Shown here: positions 53,044 to 61,215 of the stretch, in pieces
How positions within the stretch are numbered: the first letter of the stretch is position 1
How the letters are laid out: each line of letters opens with the position of its first letter
IMG/VR virus record: IMGVR_UViG_3300042889_001503
Coordinates: 1 to 64,000 of that record
Direction: 5' to 3' (one strand)
Source of the DNA: a virus
Length of the DNA: 64,000 bases
Notes under the pieces: generated by a model
What the model was told of the DNA's origin: nothing
Database searches by the model: none
The model's input: only the letters and a program-made list of their open reading frames with translations
Made by a program: the position numbers and the translations under genes

Positions 53044-53817
53044 TTAACTATAATGTATGTGTTTATCCATATATTTAAAATTTTCATTTAAATTATTTAA
53101 TAATGAAAAAGTTGATACGTTACTTCTACTTACTAATTTAAAATCAGTTAATGATAATAAAATAGAATCAACAATAACTTCTTCGGCTAATTTAGATTTA
53201 TTTGGTAGATTTGAAAAATGTAAACCAACATTAGAATCACCCCTTCTTGATTCAGTATAAATTAAAGTATCACCTAATTCTTTTTTAAAAAAATTCAAAG
53301 AATTATTATCATCAGTCATTAAATAAATTTTATCATAACTGTTATGTTTAAATTCTTCATTAATATTTGACAAAATAATTTCATCAGATAATAATGCTCC
53401 GTGAGTACTATGGTCTGTACCTCTTTTTTGAACACCTAAAGTTTTTAACCCTTTAAAATAATTTTTATCAATATTGTTAAAAAAAATATTATCCATTAAT
53501 TTTAAATCAATCAATGTTTGAGAGGGGGTTTTTAAATTTTTTAAAATAGTTAATTCATCAAGTCCATTTCCAATAGCTTCAGGGAAATAATACCCATAAG
53601 GGGTTAAATTAATAAATGTTGACGTAATTGGTTCAATATCATAAACTTGTTTAAAAAATTTATCATATAGATTTTCGTTAGATAAATCACTATACATATA
53701 ATTAAACCATTCAACATTAAATTTTTGATTATTATCGTTAAAATACATTATACCCGCTAATAATGTTAAAAAATCCGAAAAAAAACCTTCGTTTCGGTTT
53801 ATTATTAATTTATTCAT
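53044..53817 (-). CDS. Fucosyltransferase-like protein
   Basis: 257 aa. LGVQKRGTDHSTHGA (about 132-146) carries an R-x-T-D motif like the donor-binding motif of GT11/GT23 fucosyltransferases. KIYLMTDDNNSLNFFKKELG and AEEVIVDSILLSLTDFKLVS with a following Ser-rich loop match the second and third motifs of that group. If the neighbouring genes make GDP-colitose, a fucose-like sugar, this is the best candidate for its transferase. That pairing is inference. Confidence 0.6.
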   Translation of the reverse strand: MNKLIINRNEGFFSDFLTLLAGIMYFNDNNQKFNVEWFNYMYSDLSNENLYDKFFKQVYDIEPITSTFINLTPYGYYFPEAIGNGLDELTILKNLKTPSQTLIDLKLMDNIFFNNIDKNYFKGLKTLGVQKRGTDHSTHGALLSDEIILSNINEEFKHNSYDKIYLMTDDNNSLNFFKKELGDTLIYTESRRGDSNVGLHFSNLPNKSKLAEEVIVDSILLSLTDFKLVSRSNVSTFSLLNNLNENFKYMDKHIHYS

Positions 53818-53823
53818 ATTTTA

Positions 53824-54501
53824 TTATAAATTTTTATTTAATTCAAAATTTATTGATTTTCTTTTTAGATATAAATTTTTATCAATATAATCATTTTTAG
53901 AATTTTCTAAATGTATATTGTCTCGACCACCGAATCCAACATCAGGATGTTCATGTTTAATTATTAGTTCATTAAAATAAGTTTGTTTATTTAATAAGTT
54001 TGCAACATCCATAAATTCGTTATCCGCCCATAAAGATTTATATTCTGGATGATAAATGTAATTAAACCTCTCATAATATTTTTTACCTAAAATACATAAA
54101 GTATTCAATCTATTACCTTGATAACCATCATTAAACCATAAAACACCATCAGTATCCGGATATTTTTCTTTCATTTTTTTTCTAATGATTGTATCGTAAC
54201 CTTTAACTTTTGGTATCATATCATCAGATGCTAATAAGACAATATCCCAATCATTTTCGGTTTCCATATCTCTATTTATGGCTTCGATTTTTGATTTACT
54301 TTCACCATAAATGTATGATAAGTTTTTGTATTCTTTAAACATCTCAATAACACCCGGTTGATTCATAACTTTATCATCAGTGTCTAATGTTACTAAAAAT
54401 TTAATATTATCTAAATCATCACACATTGTGTAATACATTTTTAAAACATTAAAGAATTTAAATGTTCGTCCTCTAGTAGGAAACTTAATTAAAATTTTCA
54501 T
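53824..54501 (-). CDS. GT-A-like glycosyltransferase
   Basis: 225 aa. ILIKFPTRGRTFKFFNVLKM, then IKFLVTLDTDDKVMN, IEAINRDMETENDWDIVLLA and SDDMIP (metal site) show a GT-A fold of the small phage/bacterial type. HEHPDVGFGGRDNIHLEN near the end may form the acceptor site. It overlaps the next gene by 17 bases. Donor and acceptor unknown. Confidence 0.68.
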   Translation of the reverse strand: MKILIKFPTRGRTFKFFNVLKMYYTMCDDLDNIKFLVTLDTDDKVMNQPGVIEMFKEYKNLSYIYGESKSKIEAINRDMETENDWDIVLLASDDMIPKVKGYDTIIRKKMKEKYPDTDGVLWFNDGYQGNRLNTLCILGKKYYERFNYIYHPEYKSLWADNEFMDVANLLNKQTYFNELIIKHEHPDVGFGGRDNIHLENSKNDYIDKNLYLKRKSINFELNKNL

Positions 54502-55882
54502 TCTTAAAATTTTTGTTCATTATTTTATTATACAACTCTTGTTGGTTGTTATTCGCCTCTGTTGATACGGTTCCGTCACTTTCGTGGTGAAAATATACAA
54601 AAAGAGGTTTTGGTATTCTTTTCCCCGAATATCCCTTCAATCCCATTCTAATCCATAAATCATAATCTTCCCATCCTTTCAATGTAACATCATACCCGTC
54701 ACAAACATCAAACGCTTCTTTATGAAACATTGAACAATTAACTATAAACGGACCTTCTCTTAATCTTTCTATAGACCATTCAGGTCTTTTTTCGATTCCT
54801 TGTATTTGACCTATATGATGTGTATCACAATAAACCGGACTAATGGTTTTATTGTTTTTTAAAATGTTAACACAGAATTGAATATAATCCGGATGAATAG
54901 TGTCATCACCATCTAATGGTAGTATAAAAATACCATTTGAATTTTTAACCCCATTATTTCTTGCTGAAGATGGTCCTTGATTTTCTTGATATATGATTTT
55001 AATATTTGGATGGTCTTTAATACTCTCTAATTTTAATTTAACGTAAGTATCGGTTGACCCGTCATCAACAATTACTATCTCTACATTTTTATAGGTAGAA
55101 TCAAATACTGATTGTAACGATTTTTCGAATTGTAACCCATAATTGTAAATCGGAATTATAACAGAAACTAACGGTAACTTTGGATTAATTTTATTTATCG
55201 GGTATTTTGATTCTAATTTAATAGGTAATTTTTCTTTGTATTTTTCTAAAAATAATAATCTATTCTGTTCCCACTGATTATTGGTCATACCAATAGAAAG
55301 ATGTGTTAACGGGACATTTGAAATTGTTCCAACTTTAACTCCGGATAAATGATTACTCATACAAAATGATGTATCATAAAAATGGAATCCGGTAAATGAT
55401 TCATCAAAATTAGTTTTTAAATTACTTTTTTTAACGGCAAAGAAAACACCATCAACAATAACGGAATCTATTATTTTTGACCCAAATGGTTTATTATATT
55501 CAGATAACCATTTTTTACCTTCGTGCTGATGATAAACTTGACCAATCATCTCACCCTGTATGTCCCACCATCTTCCGGAATTAGGGTAATATGATGTTCC
55601 AGCAACACCTAAAATACCGTATTCAGGTTTTTTGGTAAAATGTTCTAAAACTCGTTTACCCCAATATTCTTTTTCAAAAATGATATCATTATGACAAAAC
55701 ACAATAATATCATTAACTGATTCGTTTAATCCTTTGTTATAAACTTCAGTTAAACTAAATTGGTTATGGTTAACATACTCCAATATTTGAACATTTTTTA
55801 AACCAACAGTTTGTAACAAATGTTGTCTAAATTTGTTATTATATTGTTCGTCTTTATGTGTTGAATAAATTACTGTTATCAT
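54485..55882 (-). CDS. Two-domain glycosyltransferase
   Basis: 465 aa. The N-terminal domain (about 1-215) is GT-A-like with VIYSTHKDEQYNNKFRQHL, DIIVFCHNDIIFEKEYWG and a WWDIQGEMIG segment. The C-terminal domain (about 228-465) is a classical GT2: VSVIIPIYNYGLQFEKSLQS, IVIVDDGSTD, SSARNNGVKNSNGIFIL and PLDGDDTIHPDY, with WEDYDLWIRMG later. The two active domains suggest sequential addition of two sugars. It overlaps the dUTPase gene by four bases. Confidence 0.82.
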   Translation of the reverse strand: MITVIYSTHKDEQYNNKFRQHLLQTVGLKNVQILEYVNHNQFSLTEVYNKGLNESVNDIIVFCHNDIIFEKEYWGKRVLEHFTKKPEYGILGVAGTSYYPNSGRWWDIQGEMIGQVYHQHEGKKWLSEYNKPFGSKIIDSVIVDGVFFAVKKSNLKTNFDESFTGFHFYDTSFCMSNHLSGVKVGTISNVPLTHLSIGMTNNQWEQNRLLFLEKYKEKLPIKLESKYPINKINPKLPLVSVIIPIYNYGLQFEKSLQSVFDSTYKNVEIVIVDDGSTDTYVKLKLESIKDHPNIKIIYQENQGPSSARNNGVKNSNGIFILPLDGDDTIHPDYIQFCVNILKNNKTISPVYCDTHHIGQIQGIEKRPEWSIERLREGPFIVNCSMFHKEAFDVCDGYDVTLKGWEDYDLWIRMGLKGYSGKRIPKPLFVYFHHESDGTVSTEANNNQQELYNKIMNKNFKNENFN

Positions 55883-56484
55883 ACTAATCCTGTTGAACCA
55901 AATCCGTTTTCACCCCGTTCTTTTTTATTTATTTTCTCAACTTGATTTAATCCTACCCAAGCACCGTTTACAACGGGACAAAGAACCGCTTGTCCGAATT
56001 TCATACCTTTTGGTATTCTAACCTCAGTTGGGTTTGTATTAAAGATGATTCCTTTAACTTCTCCGGTGTAACCATTATCCACGGTTCCCGGTGAATTTAA
56101 AACCATAAGTCCTTGGTTGATTGCCAACCCACTTTTTGTTCTAACTTGTATCTCAAAACCGTCTTTAATGTCGAAACATAGTCCACTAGGAACTAACGCT
56201 CTACCAAACGGTGGGATAACAACATCCTCAACAGAATGTAAGTCAAACCCCGAATCACTATCGTAGTTATATTTTGGGTGAACAGCATCCGGGTGAAGTA
56301 TCTCATAAGGTAAATCTAATTTAGTTGCCCCCTCGGCAATATCTTTTTCAATTTGTTCTAAATCAATATCCATTTCTTTCAAAATGTCATCGTAATCCAC
56401 CTCACCTGTTTCGGATGAGAATGTCTCTTGTAAATTAAGTAATTTTTTTCTTAAATTTTCTAACTCTTCAAAATTGTCTAACAT
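55879..56484 (-). CDS. dut: dUTPase with N-terminal coiled extension
   Basis: 201 aa. It hydrolyses dUTP to dUMP, protecting phage DNA from uracil and supplying thymidylate synthesis. Motifs: DSDSGFDLHS (75-84), RTKSGLA (115-121), SPGTVDNGYTGEVKG (131-145) and the C-terminal P-loop-like RGENGFGSTG (190-199). The first 55 residues are an acidic coiled coil not usual in trimeric dUTPases (about 145-150 aa). It overlaps genes on both sides, tying it to the operon. Confidence 0.93.
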   Translation of the reverse strand: MLDNFEELENLRKKLLNLQETFSSETGEVDYDDILKEMDIDLEQIEKDIAEGATKLDLPYEILHPDAVHPKYNYDSDSGFDLHSVEDVVIPPFGRALVPSGLCFDIKDGFEIQVRTKSGLAINQGLMVLNSPGTVDNGYTGEVKGIIFNTNPTEVRIPKGMKFGQAVLCPVVNGAWVGLNQVEKINKKERGENGFGSTGLV

Positions 56485-57185
56485 TATTCTAATTCTTTTA
56501 ATTTTTTTATTACGTCAATTAGTACAAGTACGTCTCGTTCACAGTAAGCGGTGATTTCAGGTAACATATTTTTGTTCCAATATGCGTCGTGAACTTTATC
56601 TCCGGTAACATCACCTTCCTTTGGTGATGGAACATCCATACAAGTACACATTAAGTCTAACGAACCAATTGCCGTATATGCTCCGTATTGCCAAATTTCT
56701 TTGGTATCGATAGCTTTAATCTCCCACGGTTTTGTGTCGTAAGATGGTAAAAGTGTTGGAGGCATTAATCCGTTGATAATCATTCGTTTTGCCAACATAG
56801 GGATATCAAAATTCTTAAGATTGTGTCCACATAGATAAAAATCTAATTTACCACAACGATTAAGTAATGTTTGACATTCTTTTAATAGAACCTTTTCATC
56901 ATCACCTGAAAACGATTGTTTTTTAATATCACCATTGTCCATAACAAAGGCAACACTAACACAAACAATTTTTGCAAACTCAGGAACTAATGCGGCTCTT
57001 TTTTCAAAAACTTTATCGGCAGAAAATCCGGCATCTTCAGGAAATCGTTTTTGGAACCAATCAAAATATTTCTCAAATTGACTCGCAACATTAGGATTGT
57101 TAACTTTACACTCGGTATAGTTTTTACATCCACCAACAGTTTCTATATCAAGAAACAATATTTTGGTTAAAGGTATTTTTATCAT
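56484..57185 (-). CDS. DEDDy 3'-5' exonuclease
   Basis: 233 aa RNase H-like exonuclease. Exo I: ILFLDIETVGG (D13, E15); Exo II: CGHNLKNFDIPMLAKRM (D127); Exo III: AYCERDVLVLIDV (Y214, D218). The layout matches the stand-alone PolB-type exonuclease family common in Bacteroidota. It may proofread, repair or degrade DNA; no polymerase is beside it in this window. It overlaps the dUTPase gene by one base. Confidence 0.87.
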   Translation of the reverse strand: MIKIPLTKILFLDIETVGGCKNYTECKVNNPNVASQFEKYFDWFQKRFPEDAGFSADKVFEKRAALVPEFAKIVCVSVAFVMDNGDIKKQSFSGDDEKVLLKECQTLLNRCGKLDFYLCGHNLKNFDIPMLAKRMIINGLMPPTLLPSYDTKPWEIKAIDTKEIWQYGAYTAIGSLDLMCTCMDVPSPKEGDVTGDKVHDAYWNKNMLPEITAYCERDVLVLIDVIKKLKELE

Positions 57186-57188
57186 TTT

Positions 57189-58409
57189 TTATTTTATTAA
57201 AGATTTGTAAAATTCTGCTCTATTTTTTGTAACCACGTTAAGGTCGTATTTGTCTTTTACTGTATTATATAATCTTTCACCCAATACTTTAATCATTTCA
57301 GGGTTCTGAACTAATTTCTTAATTGCTTTAGACCAATCACTATGATTTCTACTTTCAGGGATTAAAATAGCGTTACCCTCTTCGTTAAATTCACCATTTT
57401 TCAAACAGTGAACTAAATCGATTGTGTATGGTCCAATTTCAGACGCGATTAAAGCTTTCTTATAAAACCCTGCCTCAATAACTTTTAATTGAGATTTCAT
57501 TCTGTTGAAGATGTGATTTTTAATCGGAGCCAAAGATATATCAAATTTTGAATAATTCATAGCGTAAGTTGTGACAGGTTTTGTCCAAACTCTAACATAA
57601 GGTAAAACATTTCCGGAATTATATTCACCTTCTTTAAATTGTTGTAAGAATTTTTTATAGTCATCATCAACTGTTTGATAATTGGTTGTAAAAATTTCCT
57701 CATAACGAGCCCATACAGTTTCGTGTGGTTTAATTTCTCGTTGTTTTTCTTCACCTGTTTGAGGATTTATTTCAGTTACAGTTCCTCTTGTATCAAAACC
57801 ACAAATCACATATTGTAATTTATCGTTAATGTCACTATTTTTTTGAACAAACCCCCCAAGTAATTCTAAATCGTGTAAGTGAGATGAGCCACCTAACCAC
57901 CCAACTCTAATTTTATCAGAAGGAGGTGTTGGTTGATTAAACTGTAATTCTTTTGGGTTAATGGCGTTTGGAAATACAATAACGTTTTTGTTTAATTTTT
58001 TGATTTCCTCAGCAAATATATCAGTAGTGGTGGTTACATAACTTGCCGCTCTCAGATTATTTTTAATTTTCTCATCAATTTTGTGTTTAACAATAATACT
58101 ATGTATTGGATGCTCAACCGTTGGTAACCAATAATCATCTAAATCGACAATAACGATAATACCCATTGACTTTAACCATTGGATTAATTGAGGGGCGATA
58201 TTATAATCTTGTCCAATTGTTCTGTGAGCATGAATTATCTGATATTTTTTCCAATATTCAATATTATTTATTTGAGGTTCGTAGTCAATATCTACGTGGA
58301 AGTCATCCGGATATAAGTTTTGTAAGAATACGTGAGGGTCAACAGAGCGAAATTTACCAACACCTGTTTTGTCACTTGGTAGAACTAATACATTAATTTT
58401 TTCTTTCAT
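57189..58409 (-). CDS. GT-B glycosyltransferase (group 1-like)
   Basis: 406 aa. An N-terminal domain with VLVLPSDKTGVGKFRSVDP and KYQIIHAHRTIGQDY is followed by VIVFPNAINPKEL and a C-terminal domain starting IRVGWLGGSSHLHDLELLGG, then FDISLAPIKNHIFNRMKSQL and KVIEAGFYKKALIASEIGP, the donor-binding part of GT4-type enzymes. Similar genes are found in other large phages. It is the most upstream gene of the sugar/nucleotide operon and is preceded by a terminator. Confidence 0.8.
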   Translation of the reverse strand: MKEKINVLVLPSDKTGVGKFRSVDPHVFLQNLYPDDFHVDIDYEPQINNIEYWKKYQIIHAHRTIGQDYNIAPQLIQWLKSMGIIVIVDLDDYWLPTVEHPIHSIIVKHKIDEKIKNNLRAASYVTTTTDIFAEEIKKLNKNVIVFPNAINPKELQFNQPTPPSDKIRVGWLGGSSHLHDLELLGGFVQKNSDINDKLQYVICGFDTRGTVTEINPQTGEEKQREIKPHETVWARYEEIFTTNYQTVDDDYKKFLQQFKEGEYNSGNVLPYVRVWTKPVTTYAMNYSKFDISLAPIKNHIFNRMKSQLKVIEAGFYKKALIASEIGPYTIDLVHCLKNGEFNEEGNAILIPESRNHSDWSKAIKKLVQNPEMIKVLGERLYNTVKDKYDLNVVTKNRAEFYKSLIK

Positions 58410-58469
58410 AGTTTTAAATTATATTCTAAAATATAATAAAAAACAAAAAGAATATCAACCATATAAAAC

Positions 58470-58503
58470 TAAAAAACCCCCAACTTGGTAGATGAGGGTT
58501 AAT
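58470..58503 (-). terminator. Terminator between the small-virion-gene cluster and the glycosyltransferase gene
   Basis: On the minus strand AACCC ... GGGGGTTTTTT forms an imperfect hairpin with a T6 run, after the stop of the gene at 58522. It is the clearest break in the leftward block. Confidence 0.65.
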
Positions 58504-58521
58504 CTTGAGAGTAAATAAAGT

Positions 58522-59157
58522 TTAAGAGATTTTTTTTATCTTAGTAACCTTACCTTCAAATATATGTTTTCCAACTTTAAAAGAAAAGACTTCATTAGAT
58601 TTTTGTTCTGATTCAGACAAAATTCCATTTTCTTGTAGAACTTCCTCTACAACTTCACGAAGCATAGATTTTAATTCATTCACATTAAAGTTTGGTGATT
58701 GTGTCTGTTGTGGTCTTTTAGTTTGTTCGTTAACCGATTGTTTTGGTTGTTGATTCCCTTTTAAATTCATCAATCTAGATGCTTTCTCAACTAATTCGTC
58801 AGATAATACTGAACCACCACCACCCATTGAGTTTGGAACTTCTATTGGGTGTTCAATCATCAATCGTTTAATTGCGTCCGGTAATTTTGATGACATAACT
58901 CTATCTGCCGTTAGAGGTTGTGGCATTGTTGGTGCTTTAGGTATTGATGATAAATAAGGTTGTTCTGATTGTTGAGATTCTTGTAAAAATTCTTGTGGAA
59001 TATTATATTTTGCACCAACAGGTTCAAAAGATTCAACTTCAGGTGAATTATAGGAATCCATTGATGATGCCACACCACCTCTCGGTGTATTGTTATGGGC
59101 ATCCATTATTTTTTTAGATACCACTAATTTTTCCATTAAACTTAATTCGTTTGTCAT
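58522..59157 (-). CDS. Probable virion protein, 211 aa
   Basis: Pro/Gln/Ser-rich and poorly folded for the first 150 residues (NTPRGGVASSMDSYNSPEVE; QQPKQSVNEQTKRPQQTQSP). A helix (NVNELKSMLREVVEEVLQEN) and a small beta hairpin (FSFKVGKHIFEGKVTKIKK) follow. No family is recognised. The low-complexity style and leftward cluster of similar small genes suggest virion assembly. Confidence 0.6.
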   Translation of the reverse strand: MTNELSLMEKLVVSKKIMDAHNNTPRGGVASSMDSYNSPEVESFEPVGAKYNIPQEFLQESQQSEQPYLSSIPKAPTMPQPLTADRVMSSKLPDAIKRLMIEHPIEVPNSMGGGGSVLSDELVEKASRLMNLKGNQQPKQSVNEQTKRPQQTQSPNFNVNELKSMLREVVEEVLQENGILSESEQKSNEVFSFKVGKHIFEGKVTKIKKIS

Positions 59158-59175
59158 AAAATTTAATTATTGTAT

Positions 59176-59565
59176 TTAGTTTTGTCCGAAGACAGCGTTT
59201 ATTATAACTTTTGTCATACTTTTATCCCCGTTAAGATTATAACCGGGTTTTGGTTCTGTAAACTTTTCACCTGATGGTCTGAATGATTGGATTTTATCAA
59301 CCCTAAATAATCTCCACCCCGGTAAAGGTTGTTCCCCTTTATATCCTGTGTGAGAAGCTCCTTCACTGTCCCAAGCACGTAATACAGGGTTTCCGGCTTT
59401 TGAGTATCCAAAACAAACAGGTTCAATATCTCGTAAACCACGTCCTCCGGGTTCATCACCGTCGTAATAAATTATTATCTTATCTTTATTTTTAATAGCG
59501 TTAACAATTGAGTCAATTGACGCTACTTCTAAAATAAGAGATTTAACTGTGTTGTAAAGTTTCAT
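59176..59565 (-). CDS. Small WYL-like domain protein
   Basis: 129 aa. IIYYDGDEPGGRGLRDIEP, then VLRAWDSEGASHTG and GWRLFRVDKIQSFRPSGEKF, fit a stand-alone WYL-like beta domain, often a ligand or nucleic-acid sensor. The N-terminus (KLYNTVKSLILEVASID) looks like the virion leaders and has an Ile-Leu-Glu site. There is no HTH, so it is not a normal WYL repressor. It is adjacent by one base to the next gene. Confidence 0.65.
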   Translation of the reverse strand: MKLYNTVKSLILEVASIDSIVNAIKNKDKIIIYYDGDEPGGRGLRDIEPVCFGYSKAGNPVLRAWDSEGASHTGYKGEQPLPGWRLFRVDKIQSFRPSGEKFTEPKPGYNLNGDKSMTKVIINAVFGQN

Positions 59566-59861
59566 TACGCACTTGGTGTTGTATAAGGTGCATTTGGTTT
59601 ATACTCATTAATAACTAATTCAGAGTTTCTTTCTTGAATATCTTGAATAGCTCCCGCTTGTTGATTATAAACATCTAAAAAGTTACCTGTTCCTTTACCT
59701 GCGGTATCACCATCGGCAATTGCGTCAGGGTTAACTGAGGAGTATTCATTTGCTGTTTTTTTAAAATCATTTTTTGGAAATAATAATCTTCTTTGAGCCT
59801 CGGCAATTGATGACAAATCATTAGATGGTTGTTCAAAATTTAATGGTTCATTTACTGGCAT
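59565..59861 (-). CDS. Small probable virion protein, 98 aa
   Basis: A charged, probably disordered protein (PLNFEQPSNDLSSIAEAQRR; VINEYKPNAPYTTPSA at the end). No family is recognised. It shares one base with its neighbour downstream and lies five bases after the gene upstream, so it belongs to the same transcript. Confidence 0.58.
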   Translation of the reverse strand: MPVNEPLNFEQPSNDLSSIAEAQRRLLFPKNDFKKTANEYSSVNPDAIADGDTAGKGTGNFLDVYNQQAGAIQDIQERNSELVINEYKPNAPYTTPSA

Positions 59862-59866
59862 AATTG

Positions 59867-60334
59867 TTATATTTTTTGTATTAATTCGTTTATTCTTTTT
59901 AGACTCTCTGTGATAGCGGTGTCAAATTTATTAATTGATGAACTATGTTTTTGATTCGGTCTATTCATATCTTTAATCCCTTCTTTTTCGTGAGGGTTAA
60001 TGTATTGATTTGGTAATACTTCCGATTTTGATTGTTTTCCGGTATTAATACTATCTCTATCTCCTTTTAGGGTATTGTTCACCCAATCTTTAACGTAGTG
60101 TCCCCCATTTAAAATATGGGAAGTCTCATCTTGATGTCCATTGAAATTATCAAACCAATTCTTCATTCGTTTTAGTTGTTGATAAGTCACCTCACCTTTT
60201 TCACGCAAATCTTTATTACGTTTAAAACCTTCGGTAGTTTCATCAACTTCCCCAACAGCTTGATTACATTGTTCTAAATATTCAATAACGTCTTGCGGTA
60301 CCGTATATGTCTTTCCGTATAAATCACTATTCAT
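59867..60334 (-). CDS. Hypothetical protein, 155 aa
   Basis: A charged helical protein with KTYTVPQDVIEYLEQCNQAV near the start and GEVTYQQLKRMKNWFDNFNG. I do not recognise a family. It overlaps the upstream gene by eight bases. Likely a virion or assembly protein by context. Confidence 0.6.
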   Translation of the reverse strand: MNSDLYGKTYTVPQDVIEYLEQCNQAVGEVDETTEGFKRNKDLREKGEVTYQQLKRMKNWFDNFNGHQDETSHILNGGHYVKDWVNNTLKGDRDSINTGKQSKSEVLPNQYINPHEKEGIKDMNRPNQKHSSSINKFDTAITESLKRINELIQKI

Positions 60335-61160
60335 CTGAAGATTTTAACGCTTTTATCAGAGTATTGATACTAATACCTTCTTTATCTGCAATATTTTTAA
60401 TTACTTGTAAATTTTTCTTTAATATTTTACTAACACCGGTGTTTTTAATAACATCAGAAGAATCTTTTGATTTTTTGGTTAAAATATCCTCAACCATTTT
60501 CTTCATCATTTTTTTCTGTTGTTCTTCTATGGTATCCTTTTCTGATAATCTTTGTCTTAATTCACCGTCTTCTTTTTTTGCCTTTGGTAGTTTACCAAAT
60601 TCTTTAGCTCTTTCGATTGCGTTCTCAACACCCATTTCTTCAAGAGTTTTGACGGTATCTTTAAAGTCCATATCTTTTGTTTCTTCATATCCAAAAGCTT
60701 CTGAATAATCAACTTCATTAATTACTTCATCTGAACCTTCTTTACTTTCACCATAATAAACACGATAACCTCTTGTTAATGGGTCGTTTGTCGCTCTTGA
60801 CATTGCAATGGTTTGGTCCATAGTTTTGTGTGGAGTTAACACTTGACTAAGATTTGGTATTCTTGAACCTAACATATTACCGTCCTCATCAACAAATTCG
60901 TCAATTTCTTCTTTGGGTTTAATTCCTTTAAGTTTTTTATCTAAAGCTTTTTTAGAAACTTTTGATTTTGTTTTTAACGCTGAAGAAACCACACCTTTAA
61001 CTTTTTTTTCGTCTTTTTTATCGAACTCAAGTTTATCGTCAGACTTTCTTGATTCCGTTAAAGTGTCCGCCACATTATAATAAAGGGATATTTTGTTACC
61101 TCTATCTTTAATGTAGAAGTAACAATTGTTCCCAAAATATTCGGTATTAAAATTAATCAT
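60327..61160 (-). CDS. Hypothetical Lys/Glu-rich protein, 277 aa
   Basis: An N-terminal beta segment (TEYFGNNCYFYIKDRGNKIS) is followed by a strongly basic/acidic helical body with THKTMDQTIAMSRATNDP (about 113-130) and many Lys-Lys pairs. No catalytic motif. It is the first gene of the leftward block, preceded by a GTATTTATATATAAAAA element on its own strand. Probably structural. Confidence 0.62.
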   Translation of the reverse strand: MINFNTEYFGNNCYFYIKDRGNKISLYYNVADTLTESRKSDDKLEFDKKDEKKVKGVVSSALKTKSKVSKKALDKKLKGIKPKEEIDEFVDEDGNMLGSRIPNLSQVLTPHKTMDQTIAMSRATNDPLTRGYRVYYGESKEGSDEVINEVDYSEAFGYEETKDMDFKDTVKTLEEMGVENAIERAKEFGKLPKAKKEDGELRQRLSEKDTIEEQQKKMMKKMVEDILTKKSKDSSDVIKNTGVSKILKKNLQVIKNIADKEGISINTLIKALKSSDE

Positions 61161-61174
61161 ATCAACTTTTTATA

Positions 61175-61205
61175 TATAAATACTTCGTTTCTGACTATTT
61201 ATCAT
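61175..61205. promoter_or_regulatory. Divergent late-type promoter region
   Basis: GTATTTATATATA on the minus strand (61183-61171) and CTATTTATCATAA on the plus strand (61195-61207) face away from each other, between the divergent genes at 61160 and 61216. Confidence 0.5.
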
Positions 61206-61215
61206 AAAAAAGATT

